Program-made: the position numbers and the translations under genes | NCBI GenBank assembly: GCA_034926675.1 | Contig: JAYFQW010000029.1 | Location: 1 to 50,938, forward strand | DNA length: 50,938 nucleotides | Reading direction: 5' to 3' | Source of the DNA: Clostridia bacterium | GTDB taxonomy: Bacteria > Bacillota > DTU025 | Notes under the pieces: generated by a model | The model's input: only the letters and a program-made list of their open reading frames with translations | Told to the model about the DNA's origin: nothing | Databases searched by the model: none | Shown here: in pieces, positions 35,218-45,007 of the stretch | Position numbering within the stretch: the stretch's first letter is position 1 | Layout of the letters: each line of letters begins with the position of its first letter

Positions 35218-36612
35218 CTAATCCCCCCTCAGAGCATCTGCCGGGACAACGCGGGCGGCAAGATACGCAGGATAGAGGCCGAAAAGAACGCTGGCGGCAA
35301 TGCAGGATGCAGCCCCCGCCAGAATCCCGGTAAGCCCGACCGATACGGTCAGCCCCTGGGTGATGTGCGACATCAGCCTGGCCAGGCCGAACGAAAGCGG
35401 AAGGCCCAACACGCCCCCGCATATCCCCAAGACCAGCGCCTCCGCAAGGTTCTCCCGGAATACGTCGCGTCGGCCGGCGCCCAGGGCAGCTGAGATGCCG
35501 ATCGCTCGCGTGCGCCGCAGAACCCTTGCGAGCATCAGGTTGAGGACATTGATAGACGCAATAACCAGCCCCGCCGACGCCAGAACCAGAATTCCAGTCG
35601 CAAGACTGCGTAGTTCTTGCATACTCTCTTTCATGTAATCCATTACGGAGGAGACATGAAGGCGTCCATGGCATTCTGCCTCGACGACCTGCCTTATCTG
35701 ATCTAGGGCCTGCGCTGCGCCTCTATACGAGAGTGAGGCGGCATGGATCTCGTTGACGTGGGGATTTGGACCGTCCATACCGGGAGCTGAAGTTATCGGA
35801 ACGTAGGCCCTGCCGTCGGCAGAGTAATCTGGGGAGCGGGTGTCTTCTTCTTCTGGATTTTCTCTCGCTTCGGTCAGCAATGGGGATTTCACTGGCGCCA
35901 TGACTCCGATCACCGTGTATACCTGGCCGGTAGGAGAAGGCTCGAGTTCGCCAGACGGGCCTTGGCGCCATTCGTCCTGCCAGACCAACTTCTTCCCGAG
36001 GGCCGGTTCGTCCCCAAACAGGCGCGCTGCAAGCTTGCTGCCCAGCACTATGCACCGGTTGCCGGAGGCCACGTCAGATCCGGAGAACCCTATGCCCTCC
36101 CTGAACTCGGCGCCATACGCGAGGAACATGTCTTCAGTGGCAGCAACTACGTGGACCAGCCTGGACACAGTCCTTGTCTCCCCATGCGCTGGAGAGGCTG
36201 GAATGGAACTGCCCTGCGCGATGCCTGTTGGCGCGTCGCCTTTCAGCGCTATCTGTGTGAAGAAGTCCTCGTACGCATAGACCTTAACATCAGGAGAAGT
36301 TCTCGATTTGATGCGTTCCACATCGTTGAGCGTCAGAGAATACGGAGGCCCATCCGTCCGAGTGACAGCGACCGCAGGCACATCAGCTGAGAAGCTGACA
36401 TCTGTGCGGTCGGATTTGGACTGGATGATAATCTCCCTGGCTTCCAAGCTTTCGGCAAACGCGCGGTTCCGCGCTCCTACTGTGCCGATAAGGCCTGCAA
36501 AAGCAGCTGCCACTGCCACCCCAAGGGCGATCCCTAGCACGATGAGTAGGGACTCCAGGAGCCTCGCACGGCACCGCCGCACGGCTGTGGCGAAAACGTC
36601 GGCGAACCTCAC
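35218..36612 (-). CDS. FtsX/MacB-type ABC permease (first)
   Basis: A 464-residue permease and first gene of the export operon. It has helix 1 (LLIVLGIALGVAVAAAFAGL), a large periplasmic domain (about 45-340) and three C-terminal helices. The family motif RRTRAIGISAALGAGRRDVF precedes the penultimate helix, and PADALRGD ends the protein as in MacB. The GTG start at 36612 has GGAGGT six bases upstream. About 57 bases before it lies a perfect TATAAT on the same strand. Substrate unknown: MacB relatives export antibiotics, peptides, siderophores or lipids. Confidence 0.85.
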   Translation of the reverse strand: MRFADVFATAVRRCRARLLESLLIVLGIALGVAVAAAFAGLIGTVGARNRAFAESLEAREIIIQSKSDRTDVSFSADVPAVAVTRTDGPPYSLTLNDVERIKSRTSPDVKVYAYEDFFTQIALKGDAPTGIAQGSSIPASPAHGETRTVSRLVHVVAATEDMFLAYGAEFREGIGFSGSDVASGNRCIVLGSKLAARLFGDEPALGKKLVWQDEWRQGPSGELEPSPTGQVYTVIGVMAPVKSPLLTEARENPEEEDTRSPDYSADGRAYVPITSAPGMDGPNPHVNEIHAASLSYRGAAQALDQIRQVVEAECHGRLHVSSVMDYMKESMQELRSLATGILVLASAGLVIASINVLNLMLARVLRRTRAIGISAALGAGRRDVFRENLAEALVLGICGGVLGLPLSFGLARLMSHITQGLTVSVGLTGILAGAASCIAASVLFGLYPAYLAARVVPADALRGD

Positions 36613-36668
36613 GCAGCCACCTCCAAATGCACAAGACGCGGACTTGCGGGTGCTTTACAACACTATCC

Positions 36669-36674
36669 ATTATA
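36669..36674 (-). promoter_or_regulatory. Promoter -10 box of the export operon
   Basis: The minus strand reads TATAAT, a perfect sigma-70/sigma-A -10 hexamer, 57-62 bases before the GTG at 36612. No good -35 stands 16-18 bases upstream (TCCATT at 17 bases), so the promoter may need an activator. Confidence 0.5.
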
Positions 36675-36930
36675 GCAGAAGCCGATCCACTAATGGACGC
36701 AACCCCCTGGGCGCCGCCATATCAAGCCACAAGGCGATGCTGCCCACGCATAGAGCAGGTGATAGACACAGACAGCGGCAGGAACCTGCGTACTCAGGGC
36801 GAATCACACTGATCAGCGCTGTGTTGGAAGGTGCGCGAGCGATGAGCGGTGAAGGCGGCCAGTATCTCGAGTGACTGCTTTGTGGACTAGTCCGCGCTGA
36901 ACTCGCTCAGGAGAAAGGTGTCGTGATGGC
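36675..36930. other. Intergenic between divergent operons
   Basis: Together with the leader to 36612 this is about 320 bases without a gene. Apart from the -10 box above and AGGAGAAAGGTG (36909-36920) before the next gene, I see no repeat, RNA or terminator. Confidence 0.5.
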
Positions 36931-37671
36931 TTGAACAGCATTTCCACGTCAGTGCATGAAGAGATCAGGGCTTTCTGCGTTGCTCATTCAGACGAGCGCA
37001 TAGTCGAGAAGTATGCGCGGTTCTTTCGGGAGGGCTATGACGCCTATGGTGTGGACAGGGACTCCATTGCAGAGTGCACCAGGGCTATTCTGACCCGGTA
37101 CCGCGATGAACTGGGTCTTGACGGGTTCCTGGATCTCGGCGACAGTCTCATGCAGAGTGGCAAATGGGAGGAGGCCGGTTTCGCGGTGCGCTTCATGAGC
37201 GCGTTTCGGAAGAAGTTCACTCCTGCCACACTCCCGCGTTTTCGCAGATGGTTCGATCTGTGGGTCCGGGACTGGGCTACATCTGACGGATTATGCTCGG
37301 GTGTGCTGCCCCGCTTTTTCGACATGCCTGAAGTCGGGCTGGATGGATTCGCAACATGGCGGGGTTCAGAGTCCAAGTGGAGCCGAAGGGCGGCGCCCGT
37401 TGCCATGCTATCTCTCCTCAAGAGGTGTGACGATGTGGGCGCCTTCCTTGAGTTCATCCGTCCGCTCATGCTCGATGAAGAACGCGTGGTTCATCAGGGC
37501 TTGGGCTGGTTCCTGAGGGAGGCCTGGAAAGTGAGGTCCGATCAAGTGCAACCGTTCCTAATGGAATGGAAGGAAACCTCTGCGAGGCTGATATTTCAGT
37601 ACGCCACCGAGAAGATGGCGAGCGAATCCCGGGCGTGCTTCCGCCGCGAGGGCAAGAGTCGGTGTCTGTGA
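36931..37671 (+). CDS. DNA alkylation repair-like HEAT protein (AlkD family)
   Basis: A 246-residue all-helical protein. The pattern FREGYDAYGVDRDSIAECTR, then WSRRAAPVAMLSLLKRCDDV and GLGWFLREAWK, matches PF08713 (AlkD/AlkC-type glycosylases), which remove N3- and N7-alkylpurines without base flipping. The start is uncertain: TTG at 36931 has AAGGTG ten bases upstream, and GTG 36952 is an alternative. The nearby ATG at 36926 is out of frame. It is monocistronic or co-transcribed with the lipid-enzyme fusion downstream (143-base gap). Confidence 0.75.
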   Translation: MNSISTSVHEEIRAFCVAHSDERIVEKYARFFREGYDAYGVDRDSIAECTRAILTRYRDELGLDGFLDLGDSLMQSGKWEEAGFAVRFMSAFRKKFTPATLPRFRRWFDLWVRDWATSDGLCSGVLPRFFDMPEVGLDGFATWRGSESKWSRRAAPVAMLSLLKRCDDVGAFLEFIRPLMLDEERVVHQGLGWFLREAWKVRSDQVQPFLMEWKETSARLIFQYATEKMASESRACFRREGKSRCL

Positions 37672-37814
37672 TGGGCCTACTGCCCAACAACCAGTAGAGG
37701 AAAGCCGCCTTCCTGCTGTCATATGTGCAGGGACTCTCAGCATTCTCACTGAATGCTCACGTTGCCCGAGCAAGTGAAACCGGCGCCATTGCCCACGCGA
37801 CTGGAGGTATGCGC

Positions 37815-39602
37815 ATGAGTTATCAGGAGAATCTGGAGCAAACAGGGTTCTACGGATGGAAGCTGGCGCTCACAGGAGCACAAACAGCTTTCTACTTCGC
37901 TATTCTGCCATCATACATGATCAGGCTCTCAGCCGGGCTTGATGCCTCACTGCCTGCTATCCCGTTGCCGATGGCGGCCACCGCGACGGGCGCAGTGCTC
38001 ACTCTTCTCGGCCTATACGTAATGATTCGGGCATTCCTCGTGTTGTCGTACGTCGGCAAGAACTGGCCCGGAAGCGCGACGGCTTACCTCGTCGACAAGT
38101 GCATATATGGATTCGTCAGACACCCACTCTTCTGGGGCTACGCACTGTTCTGGGCAGGGATGGGGTTCCGGAGGCGGTCTCCGGGCCTCATAATCCTCTC
38201 AGGCGGGCTGGGCCTGGCGTTCGCTGCATGGGCTAGTGCTGTTGAGGAACCACGGTTGGCCTCTGCATTCGGAGAACGATATGCGGAATACCGTAGGCGT
38301 ACGCCAGGGGTGATCCCCAACTGGGCGGCGCTTCGCTCTGATGCCGAACAACTGCCGACAGTCGCGCTTGCGGTGATGGCTGCCGCTCGCCTCTTGGGTG
38401 CTGTGATGTGGAATATCAGGGCGACAGGCATCGAGCACATACCGACGGAGGGCCCGGTGGTGTTCGCGTCCAACCACATGAGCATAGCCGACCCGCATGC
38501 CCTCGCGTTCTTCGTCAACCGTCCTATCCACTACGTTACAGCTGACGAGGCTTTCAGGGATCCGATTCTCAGATGGTTTCTTCATGCGAACAAGGCCATA
38601 TGCAAGCGGAAGTGGGGAAGGGACATTTCGGCGCTGCGTGCAATGCGGCGCTGTCTGGACGCAGGGGAAGCTGTGGGCATATTCCCGCAAGGCCAGTACA
38701 ACTGGGATGGCGGTGTGAATGTAGTAAGCGATGAGGTGTACCGTGTCCTTCATTACCTAGGCGCACCTGTCGTGCCGGTGACATCCATGGGCGCCCACGA
38801 ATCGTGGCCCGCCTGGTCTACGTGGCCCGCCATGTGTGACTGGGAAGTGCGCTTTTTCCCGGCGGTTAACCCCGCCGACTATCAGTCCGTAACCGGTTTT
38901 CGGCAGGCCCTTGAGTCCAAGATGTTCTCAATCGCGGGGGAACCTCCGCTTCCTAGGCGCGCCCTGGCATCGCACAGAGGCATTACGATTGTGGCATGGG
39001 GCTGCCTCGAATGCGGCGGAGCGCACACTCTAGGGGAGACTTCTTCAGGGCTGGAGTGCTCCAAGTGCGGCGCCAGATGGACCGTTACGCGCGACCTCAG
39101 AATCGTGAATGAGAAGACCGGGCAGAACATGGTGGAGAGTGAGTACAGGGCTGCTCTCATTGAGAAGCTGCGTAGGGGAGAGATGGAGGACGCGCCGGAC
39201 GGGGTTTACGACCTGGCGCGTCCTGCTAGAGCCTACCGTATTGGCTCATCGTCCAGCATTGCCGACCTCGGCAGCGGAACGTTGAGGCTTGCCAACCACG
39301 CGCTCACGTTCTCCTATTCGGGTGGTTCGGTCGAAGTGCCGATTTCGGACGTGAACTTCACCTTTCTTGATTCCCACGGCCACTTGGTCGTATCAGAGCC
39401 GGAAGGGGCGTACGAGTTTGACATCAAGAACGACTCGACCCTTCGGTGGGAGGATTACCTCATGGCGGCTAGAGGCTTGACCACGAGGAGGTGGCCGACA
39501 GCCGAGGAGATCCGCGCCAGGTCTGGCGGCAGGTCCAGCGCGAGACCTAGCGCCAAGTCCGAGGAGCGGGAGGGCGCCCCGGTAGGTGTGTTCCAGCAGT
39601 AA
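37815..39602 (+). CDS. PEMT-like methyltransferase / PlsC acyltransferase / zinc-ribbon fusion
   Basis: A 595-residue fusion. Residues 1-175 are hydrophobic with YGFVRHPLFWGYALFWAGMG (98-117) and EEPRLASAFGERYAEY (144-159), the RHP and EE motifs of the PEMT/ICMT membrane methyltransferase fold. Residues about 200-380 are PlsC-like: SNHMSIADP with H221 and D226 (HX4D), and FPQGQ at 290-294 where typical enzymes have FPEGT. A zinc ribbon follows (C397, C400, C415, C418), then a beta-rich tail of about 150 residues. ATG 37815 is chosen because GGAGGT (37803-37808) lies six bases upstream. Likely a membrane-lipid enzyme; substrates unknown. Confidence 0.75.
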   Translation: MSYQENLEQTGFYGWKLALTGAQTAFYFAILPSYMIRLSAGLDASLPAIPLPMAATATGAVLTLLGLYVMIRAFLVLSYVGKNWPGSATAYLVDKCIYGFVRHPLFWGYALFWAGMGFRRRSPGLIILSGGLGLAFAAWASAVEEPRLASAFGERYAEYRRRTPGVIPNWAALRSDAEQLPTVALAVMAAARLLGAVMWNIRATGIEHIPTEGPVVFASNHMSIADPHALAFFVNRPIHYVTADEAFRDPILRWFLHANKAICKRKWGRDISALRAMRRCLDAGEAVGIFPQGQYNWDGGVNVVSDEVYRVLHYLGAPVVPVTSMGAHESWPAWSTWPAMCDWEVRFFPAVNPADYQSVTGFRQALESKMFSIAGEPPLPRRALASHRGITIVAWGCLECGGAHTLGETSSGLECSKCGARWTVTRDLRIVNEKTGQNMVESEYRAALIEKLRRGEMEDAPDGVYDLARPARAYRIGSSSSIADLGSGTLRLANHALTFSYSGGSVEVPISDVNFTFLDSHGHLVVSEPEGAYEFDIKNDSTLRWEDYLMAARGLTTRRWPTAEEIRARSGGRSSARPSAKSEEREGAPVGVFQQ

Positions 39603-39641
39603 GCCGCTGCGGGGCCGGCCTGTGGAGCGCCTCAAGGCTCT

Positions 39642-39661
39642 CCTGCGGGCTCTCCCGCGGG
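39642..39661. terminator. GC-rich hairpin between convergent genes
   Basis: CCTGCGGG (39642-39649) and CCCGCGGG (39654-39661) pair over eight positions, one a G-T wobble, around a CTCT loop. It lies between the convergent stops at 39602 and 39668 and could end transcription from both sides, although no T-run follows. Confidence 0.45.
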
Positions 39662-39667
39662 CGCCGA

Positions 39668-41518
39668 TTACACCGTCTTGAACCTGGCTGCCAGCTGCTG
39701 CAGGCGGTTGGCCATTTCGGACAGTGACGTTGAAGCCGATGTCATCTTCTCTGTTGAGGCGCTCACCTCTTCCGCGGAGACGGAGACCTCCTTCGCGGCT
39801 TCAGCGTTCTGTTCTGACTCGGTCGCGATGTTCTCGATGACCTTGTGGATCTCGCTGGCGCTGGCGGTTATCTCCTGGGCGGCAGCTGTGTTCGTGTCCG
39901 CAACGGAGACGGCTTCAGCCATGGACTTCTTGACCATACCGGTGGCATCCATCACGCTCTGGCCCGACTTGACCGCCGACTCTACTAGGTGAAGATTGTC
40001 GGTGGCGTGTTGCCGTATCTGCTGGAGCGACGAGGTGGATGCGCTGACCATTGGCATGCTTTCCGCTACCAGCCTGCCGGAGGCGGCGATCGCAGTTGAG
40101 ACTCTCTTAGTGTCGGCGACTGTCTGTTCTATCAGTCGCGATATCGCCTTTGTTTCGGACACTGATCTCTCTGCCAGCTTACGGACTTCCTCTGCGACTA
40201 CTGCGAATCCTCTGCCCTGTTCTCCGGCGTGGGCGGCCTCGATCGCCGCGTTTAGGGCCAGGAGGTTGGTCTGATCGGCTATCTCGCTGATAACCTGCAC
40301 CACGCGACCGATCTCGCGCGAACTGCGGTCGAGGCTGGATGAAGCAGCCTCGACCTCCCGTGAGGCGTCCTCTATCCTGGCTATGCCCTGGGCAACCCGG
40401 GTCACAGAGCGATCGCCTTCTTCCGAAGCATCAACCGTGAGCCGCACTGCTTGTTCCATCTGGCAGAGGCATGCACTGATGTTCGCGAGTTCGCTCACCA
40501 TATGCGCAACAAGCTCCGAGGCCCGGTGCAATTGCTGGGTTTGCTCAACTGCGCCTGCGGCTATCTGGGCGGTGCCCGACTTGATGTGAAGGCTGGCCTC
40601 AACCGTGCGAATGGAGCTGGAACTCTGCTGTTCAGCACTTGATGACATCTGCTGAATAGTGGACGTTATTTGCAAGACGGCTTGCGCAGACGCTTCGGCT
40701 GACGTCGATAGCTGGAGGCTGGCGTCTGCAACGTTGTCCGACTCGGCCCTGATCTCCATGAGCAGACTGGTCAGATTGTGGACCATGGCCTGTGTGGCAT
40801 CATTCAGCTCCTGTATCTCGTCACCTGTCCTGATGGGCGGCACCGACACTGTGAGATCCCCATCTGCTACCGCCTCCGCCACCGTTCTTACCTTCACTAC
40901 GGTGTTCGCGATGCTCCGGGTAAGGCCAACGCCTATGGAAATCGCTGCCGAAGCGCCAACTATCACCCCGATTATGCTTACTAGGCGGCTGCTTCTGCTA
41001 ACTGACTTCGCGTACGCGATTCGACGGTTGTTCGCATCCGACACTAGCCCGGCCAGATCCGCAAGAAGCTTCTCAGACGTGGCGGCCAGCTGACTAGTGC
41101 CTGCTGTCAGCTCAGTCATGGCTTCGTTCGAATCAAGATACGCAACCCGGGTCACTAGGTTGTTGTAATCATTGTTGGCTTCCTCGATCTCGGCAAGAAG
41201 TTTCTGGGATTCCTCATCAGGAAATGCTGCGCGAGCTGCCTCGATCGTTTCCACCAGCTTCGCATCAAAATCATAGAACTCCGTGATGTACAGTCCATCC
41301 TTGGATATCACGAAGCTCTGGATCGTGGATCCTTTTTCGAGAATCCCGCTCTTGATCTGGTGCACAATGGAGTACAGCGGAATCCCCTGATCAATGACAC
41401 TGCTGTAGTTCTTGTCCACCTGACTGACTACCCAAATGCCAACAAGCCCTATCGTTAACGTGAGGGCGAACAGCAATGCATAGGATCCGATGATCTTAGC
41501 CCGTATGCTGATCTTCAA
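39668..41518 (-). CDS. Methyl-accepting chemotaxis protein
   Basis: A 616-residue chemoreceptor. TM1 ([20 protein letters not shown]) precedes a four-helix-bundle sensor domain of about 150 residues, then TM2 ([20 protein letters not shown]), HAMP and a long signalling coiled coil. The conserved hairpin tip is [20 protein letters not shown] followed by [18 protein letters not shown]. There is no C-terminal CheR/CheB pentapeptide. TTG 41518 is preferred over the upstream ATG 41578 because GGAGGTGA stands seven bases before it and [10 protein letters not shown] is the usual family beginning. It is downstream of icd on the same strand. Confidence 0.9.
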   Translation of the reverse strand: MKISIRAKIIGSYALLFALTLTIGLVGIWVVSQVDKNYSSVIDQGIPLYSIVHQIKSGILEKGSTIQSFVISKDGLYITEFYDFDAKLVETIEAARAAFPDEESQKLLAEIEEANNDYNNLVTRVAYLDSNEAMTELTAGTSQLAATSEKLLADLAGLVSDANNRRIAYAKSVSRSSRLVSIIGVIVGASAAISIGVGLTRSIANTVVKVRTVAEAVADGDLTVSVPPIRTGDEIQELNDATQAMVHNLTSLLMEIRAESDNVADASLQLSTSAEASAQAVLQITSTIQQMSSSAEQQSSSSIRTVEASLHIKSGTAQIAAGAVEQTQQLHRASELVAHMVSELANISACLCQMEQAVRLTVDASEEGDRSVTRVAQGIARIEDASREVEAASSSLDRSSREIGRVVQVISEIADQTNLLALNAAIEAAHAGEQGRGFAVVAEEVRKLAERSVSETKAISRLIEQTVADTKRVSTAIAASGRLVAESMPMVSASTSSLQQIRQHATDNLHLVESAVKSGQSVMDATGMVKKSMAEAVSVADTNTAAAQEITASASEIHKVIENIATESEQNAEAAKEVSVSAEEVSASTEKMTSASTSLSEMANRLQQLAARFKTV

Positions 41519-41647
41519 TGGACTGTCACCTCCGCGATGAGGCATGCACGCATGCTTCTTAACATGGCGCCCGTCCATGGGCGCCGTTCCGGCGACCTGT
41601 CGTCCACATACTGGCTACGCACGCACTCATGCGCCTGCGGTCGGATC

Positions 41648-42856
41648 CTACATGTGAGATACTATGGCCGCGGCGAACTCAGAGGTGCGTATCTCTCTCG
41701 CTCCCTCCATACCGCGAGCGAGATCGTAGGTAACAGTCTTCTCGATGATGGCGGCTTCCATCGCTGGCGCAATCATGTTCGCCGCTTCAGTCCAGCCCAT
41801 GTAATCCAGCATCATTGCAGCGGAGAGTATGAGCGAGCCGGGGTTGACTTTGTCGAGCCCCGCGTATTTCGGGGCCGTGCCGTGGGTGGCCTCGAATACC
41901 GCCAGAAAGTCACCGATGTTGGCCCCCGGGGCCATTCCGAGTCCGCCCGTTTGAGCCGCCGCGGCATCAGAGAGGTAGTCTCCGTTCAAGTTGGGGGTGA
42001 CAATGACGTCATAATCGCGGCTCCTGAGGAGAATCTGCTGAAACATGCTGTCGGCGATGCGATCGTTCACAAGGATCTTGCCTTCGGGAATGGCGCCGGA
42101 TGTCGCGGCCAGCTGATCTTCTGTCACCACTCTGTCGCCGAACTCCTCCATCGCCAGCTCATAACACCATGTCTTGAACGCACCCTCCGTGTACTTCATG
42201 ATGTTGCCCTTGTGCACTATGGTCACTGACTTCCGCCTGTTGTCGATGGCGTAGCGGAGCGCTTTCGCCATGATGCGCCTGGTCGCGGTCCGAGTCATGG
42301 GCTTAATTCCCACGCCGGCCTCTTCGGGCACATTGCATGCCATCTCCCGGTTCAGGAAACGGATGACCTTGACGGCCTTTTCGCTATTTGCAGGCCACTC
42401 TATGCCGGCGTATATGTCTTCAGTGTTCTCCCTGAAGATTACCACGTTTATCCACTCAGGATGGACCACTGGGCTCGGGGCGCCACGGATCCAGCGGACA
42501 GGCCGAATGCATGCGTATAGATCCAGCTCCCGGCGTAAGGCAACATTTAGGCTCCGGATTCCGCCTCCTATGGGGGTAGTGAGCGGACCTTTAATGGCGA
42601 CTATATGCTCGCGAATGGCCTCAAGCGTCTCCCGGGGAAGCCACTCGCCTGTCAGCCTGTGGGCCTTTTCTCCTGCGAGGATCTCTTTCCACGCTATCTG
42701 CCTGCGCCCTGAATAGGCCTTTTGAACAGCGGAATCTACAACGGTCCTCGTGGCTTTCCAAATGTCGGACCCAGTGCCGTCTCCCTCAATGTACGGGATG
42801 ATCGGGCAATCAGGGACGTGAAGTCTATCATCGACGATCGTTATCCTCTGTGGCAT
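41648..42856 (-). CDS. icd: NADP-dependent isocitrate dehydrogenase
   Basis: A 402-residue enzyme converting isocitrate to 2-oxoglutarate and CO2. It has the bacterial NADP-IDH pattern: [20 protein letters not shown] (phosphorylatable-serine loop in E. coli), [14 protein letters not shown] and [37 protein letters not shown] keeps the Lys-Tyr pair associated with NADP specificity. ATG 42856 is chosen over 42907 because GAAGGAG lies nine bases upstream and the protein then starts [11 protein letters not shown]. It is the last metabolic gene of the tct operon, 58 bases after tctA. Confidence 0.93.
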   Translation of the reverse strand: MPQRITIVDDRLHVPDCPIIPYIEGDGTGSDIWKATRTVVDSAVQKAYSGRRQIAWKEILAGEKAHRLTGEWLPRETLEAIREHIVAIKGPLTTPIGGGIRSLNVALRRELDLYACIRPVRWIRGAPSPVVHPEWINVVIFRENTEDIYAGIEWPANSEKAVKVIRFLNREMACNVPEEAGVGIKPMTRTATRRIMAKALRYAIDNRRKSVTIVHKGNIMKYTEGAFKTWCYELAMEEFGDRVVTEDQLAATSGAIPEGKILVNDRIADSMFQQILLRSRDYDVIVTPNLNGDYLSDAAAAQTGGLGMAPGANIGDFLAVFEATHGTAPKYAGLDKVNPGSLILSAAMMLDYMGWTEAANMIAPAMEAAIIEKTVTYDLARGMEGAREIRTSEFAAAIVSHM

Positions 42857-42914
42857 CAAGACTCGCTCCTTCCTGAACGCCATTGGGATGAGCAGCGTGC
42901 GTGTCATCTAGCTG

Positions 42915-44429
42915 TCACTGACCTACTGTGGCCGGGCGCTGGCGGCGCTTCAGGAGCCACGTGGATACGAATGGATACGCTACAGACAACGCTGAGAGCA
43001 TCAGCAACGTGATCGTGATCCCTGACCTGAAGAAAATGCCCATACTCCCATCTGATAGGATGAGAGACTGCCTGAAGGACTGTTCCAAAGGAGACCCGAT
43101 TACCACGGCGAGTATGAGCGGCGCCGAAGGAATATCGTACTTCCTCATGAAGTAGCCGAGTAATCCGAACACGATCAACAGGTAGAAATCTACGATGCTA
43201 AAACTGATGGTGTACACGCCCAGGAACGAAATCGCTATGATGAGGGGGTACAGGATCCTTGGCGGAACAGCCAGGAGCCTAACCAATATGCCGGCGAGCG
43301 GCAGATTGACTATCAGGCATACGATGGCCCCCACGAACATGCTGGCGATAATGCCCCACGCGACGTCCGGGTGGTGCTGGAAGAGGAGCGGACCAGGCTG
43401 GAGACCTGCTATCATCAGAGCTCCGAGCATGATTGCCGCAGTGCCTGACCCGGGGACGCCCAGTGTGATCATAGGCAGAATCGCCCCGATTGAGCACGAG
43501 TTGTTCGCTGCCTCAGGTGCGGCAAGCCCCTCTATCGCGCCTTTGCCGAACTCCTCCGGATGTTTGGAGATCTGCTTCTCGTTGTTGTAGGCCATCATAG
43601 TAGCAACGGTGCCGCCGGTTCCGGGCAGCACGCCAATCAGGAAACCCACGGGAGTCTGCCTGAGAATAGGTCCGATTGACCTCTTCCATTGCTCCTTGGT
43701 GATCCAAATGCGTCCGAATTTCGTCTGCATCGGCGTGTCTCCCGCTGTGCTGATCGTCTTGTAGTTCTCGAGCACTTCAGTGATGGCATATAGTCCGATG
43801 ATGACGACCACGAACTCGATTCCCATCTGCAGCTCGGGCACTCCAAACACGAATCGCTGCACTCCGGACTGCAGGTCAATTCCAATGGTAGTCACCATCA
43901 AGCCGAGCAACAGAGCTATGAAGCCCTTGAGCAGCGATTCTCGGGAGAGAGATGTCGTCGCTGCCAGAGCGCACACCATCAGTGTGAAGTACTCTGGAGG
44001 GCCGAATCGCAGTGCGAATCTGGCGATGGGCAGGGCTGCCGCCATGGCGGCAATGGCAGCTGCGATCTGCCCGATGAACGAGGCCAGCGCGGAGATGGCC
44101 AGGGCAGCTTCGGCCTGTCCTTTCAGGGTCATTGGATATCCATCGAAACACGACACAACTGAGGACGCATCTCCGGGTATGTTCAGCAATATGGAACAGC
44201 GCGAACCCCCGAACATCGCCCCGTAGTAAATGGCGCACATCATGATGAGCGCCGCCGCTGGCTTGAGTGCGAATGTCATGGGCAGGAGAAGGGCGATGCC
44301 AGTCGCTGGCCCTATGCCTGGCAGCATGCCCACAACGGTTCCCATGATGCATCCAGCGGTCAGCCAGATCATGTTCATGGGTTGCAAAACCACAGACAAC
44401 CCGTACAACATGTTTCTTATAACGTCCAT
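42915..44429 (-). CDS. tctA: Tripartite tricarboxylate transporter large membrane subunit TctA
   Basis: A 504-residue membrane protein with about twelve helices. The N-terminal signature GTVVGMLPGIGPATGIALLL and YYGAMFGGSRCSILLNIPGD and the internal repeat GVLPGTGGTVATMMAYNNEK with TLGVPGSGTAAIMLGALMI are hallmarks of TctA (PF01970). It forms the transport channel with TctB, driven by an ion gradient and supplied by the binding protein TctC. GGGGGAG precedes the ATG, 13 bases after tctB. Confidence 0.93.
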   Translation of the reverse strand: MDVIRNMLYGLSVVLQPMNMIWLTAGCIMGTVVGMLPGIGPATGIALLLPMTFALKPAAALIMMCAIYYGAMFGGSRCSILLNIPGDASSVVSCFDGYPMTLKGQAEAALAISALASFIGQIAAAIAAMAAALPIARFALRFGPPEYFTLMVCALAATTSLSRESLLKGFIALLLGLMVTTIGIDLQSGVQRFVFGVPELQMGIEFVVVIIGLYAITEVLENYKTISTAGDTPMQTKFGRIWITKEQWKRSIGPILRQTPVGFLIGVLPGTGGTVATMMAYNNEKQISKHPEEFGKGAIEGLAAPEAANNSCSIGAILPMITLGVPGSGTAAIMLGALMIAGLQPGPLLFQHHPDVAWGIIASMFVGAIVCLIVNLPLAGILVRLLAVPPRILYPLIIAISFLGVYTISFSIVDFYLLIVFGLLGYFMRKYDIPSAPLILAVVIGSPLEQSFRQSLILSDGSMGIFFRSGITITLLMLSALSVAYPFVSTWLLKRRQRPATVGQ

Positions 44430-44442
44430 GCAGTCTCCCCCC

Positions 44443-44916
44443 TTACGGCAGGCTAATCATCAAGAGCCGATCGAAAGTGAACCAGATGCCGTACGTGAAA
44501 AGCACCGCGACAGCGATATTGGCTCGCCATCCTTTGAGGCCGTTCACGAGGAAAAGCATTGCTCCCAGGAAGAGGATCGTGGAGACTATGAAACCCAGCT
44601 TGTTGAAGGCAACCGCATACAGGATGCACAGTGCGATAGTGCCGAGAGCCAGTTTGGGGAACTCCTTATCCACCTGAGGCTTCTTTTCTGGTTCCTTCGC
44701 TTCCTTTGGCCCCTTCGACGCAACGGGCCTCCGCTTTCCGATGTTCTTCAGGCACAATGCCGCGCCAAGAACCGTCATGAGCACTCCCAGAGTGAGGGGA
44801 AAGTACACAGGCGCCCACGGGTTTCCGATCATGGCCTTTGGAAGCCTCAGCGACTGAGCCGAGTAGATGACCCCGATCAGCACAGCCAGCAGTCCTACTG
44901 TGAAATCGCCATTCAT
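44443..44916 (-). CDS. tctB: Tripartite tricarboxylate transporter small subunit TctB
   Basis: A 157-residue protein with four hydrophobic segments (TVGLLAVLIGVIYSAQSL, VYFPLTLGVLMTVLGAAL, a central pair around LGFIVSTILFLGAMLFLV, and VAVLFTYGIWFTFDRLL). A Lys/Pro/Glu-rich cytoplasmic linker (KRRPVASKGPKEAKEPEKK) separates helices 2 and 3. Size and layout match TctB. GGAGGTGA lies four bases before the ATG. It pairs with TctA immediately downstream. Confidence 0.85.
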   Translation of the reverse strand: MNGDFTVGLLAVLIGVIYSAQSLRLPKAMIGNPWAPVYFPLTLGVLMTVLGAALCLKNIGKRRPVASKGPKEAKEPEKKPQVDKEFPKLALGTIALCILYAVAFNKLGFIVSTILFLGAMLFLVNGLKGWRANIAVAVLFTYGIWFTFDRLLMISLP

Positions 44917-44939
44917 GTGCTCACCTCCAGCACCGTTGT

Positions 44940-44973
44940 GCTCTGTGGAACGGCTTAAGCCGTTCCACAGAGC
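44940..44973. promoter_or_regulatory. Perfect 34-bp palindrome between tctC and tctB
   Basis: GCTCTGTGGAACGGCTT (44940-44956) is followed directly by its exact reverse complement (44957-44973). As RNA it would fold into a very stable hairpin with a tiny loop, about 25 bases before tctB and 34 after the tctC stop. It could act as an attenuator or an mRNA-stability element that keeps binding-protein transcript above that of the membrane subunits. There is no T-run. Confidence 0.6.
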
Positions 44974-45007
44974 ATCGCCTTGTATGAGAAGGAACAGCGG
45001 GCAGCTC

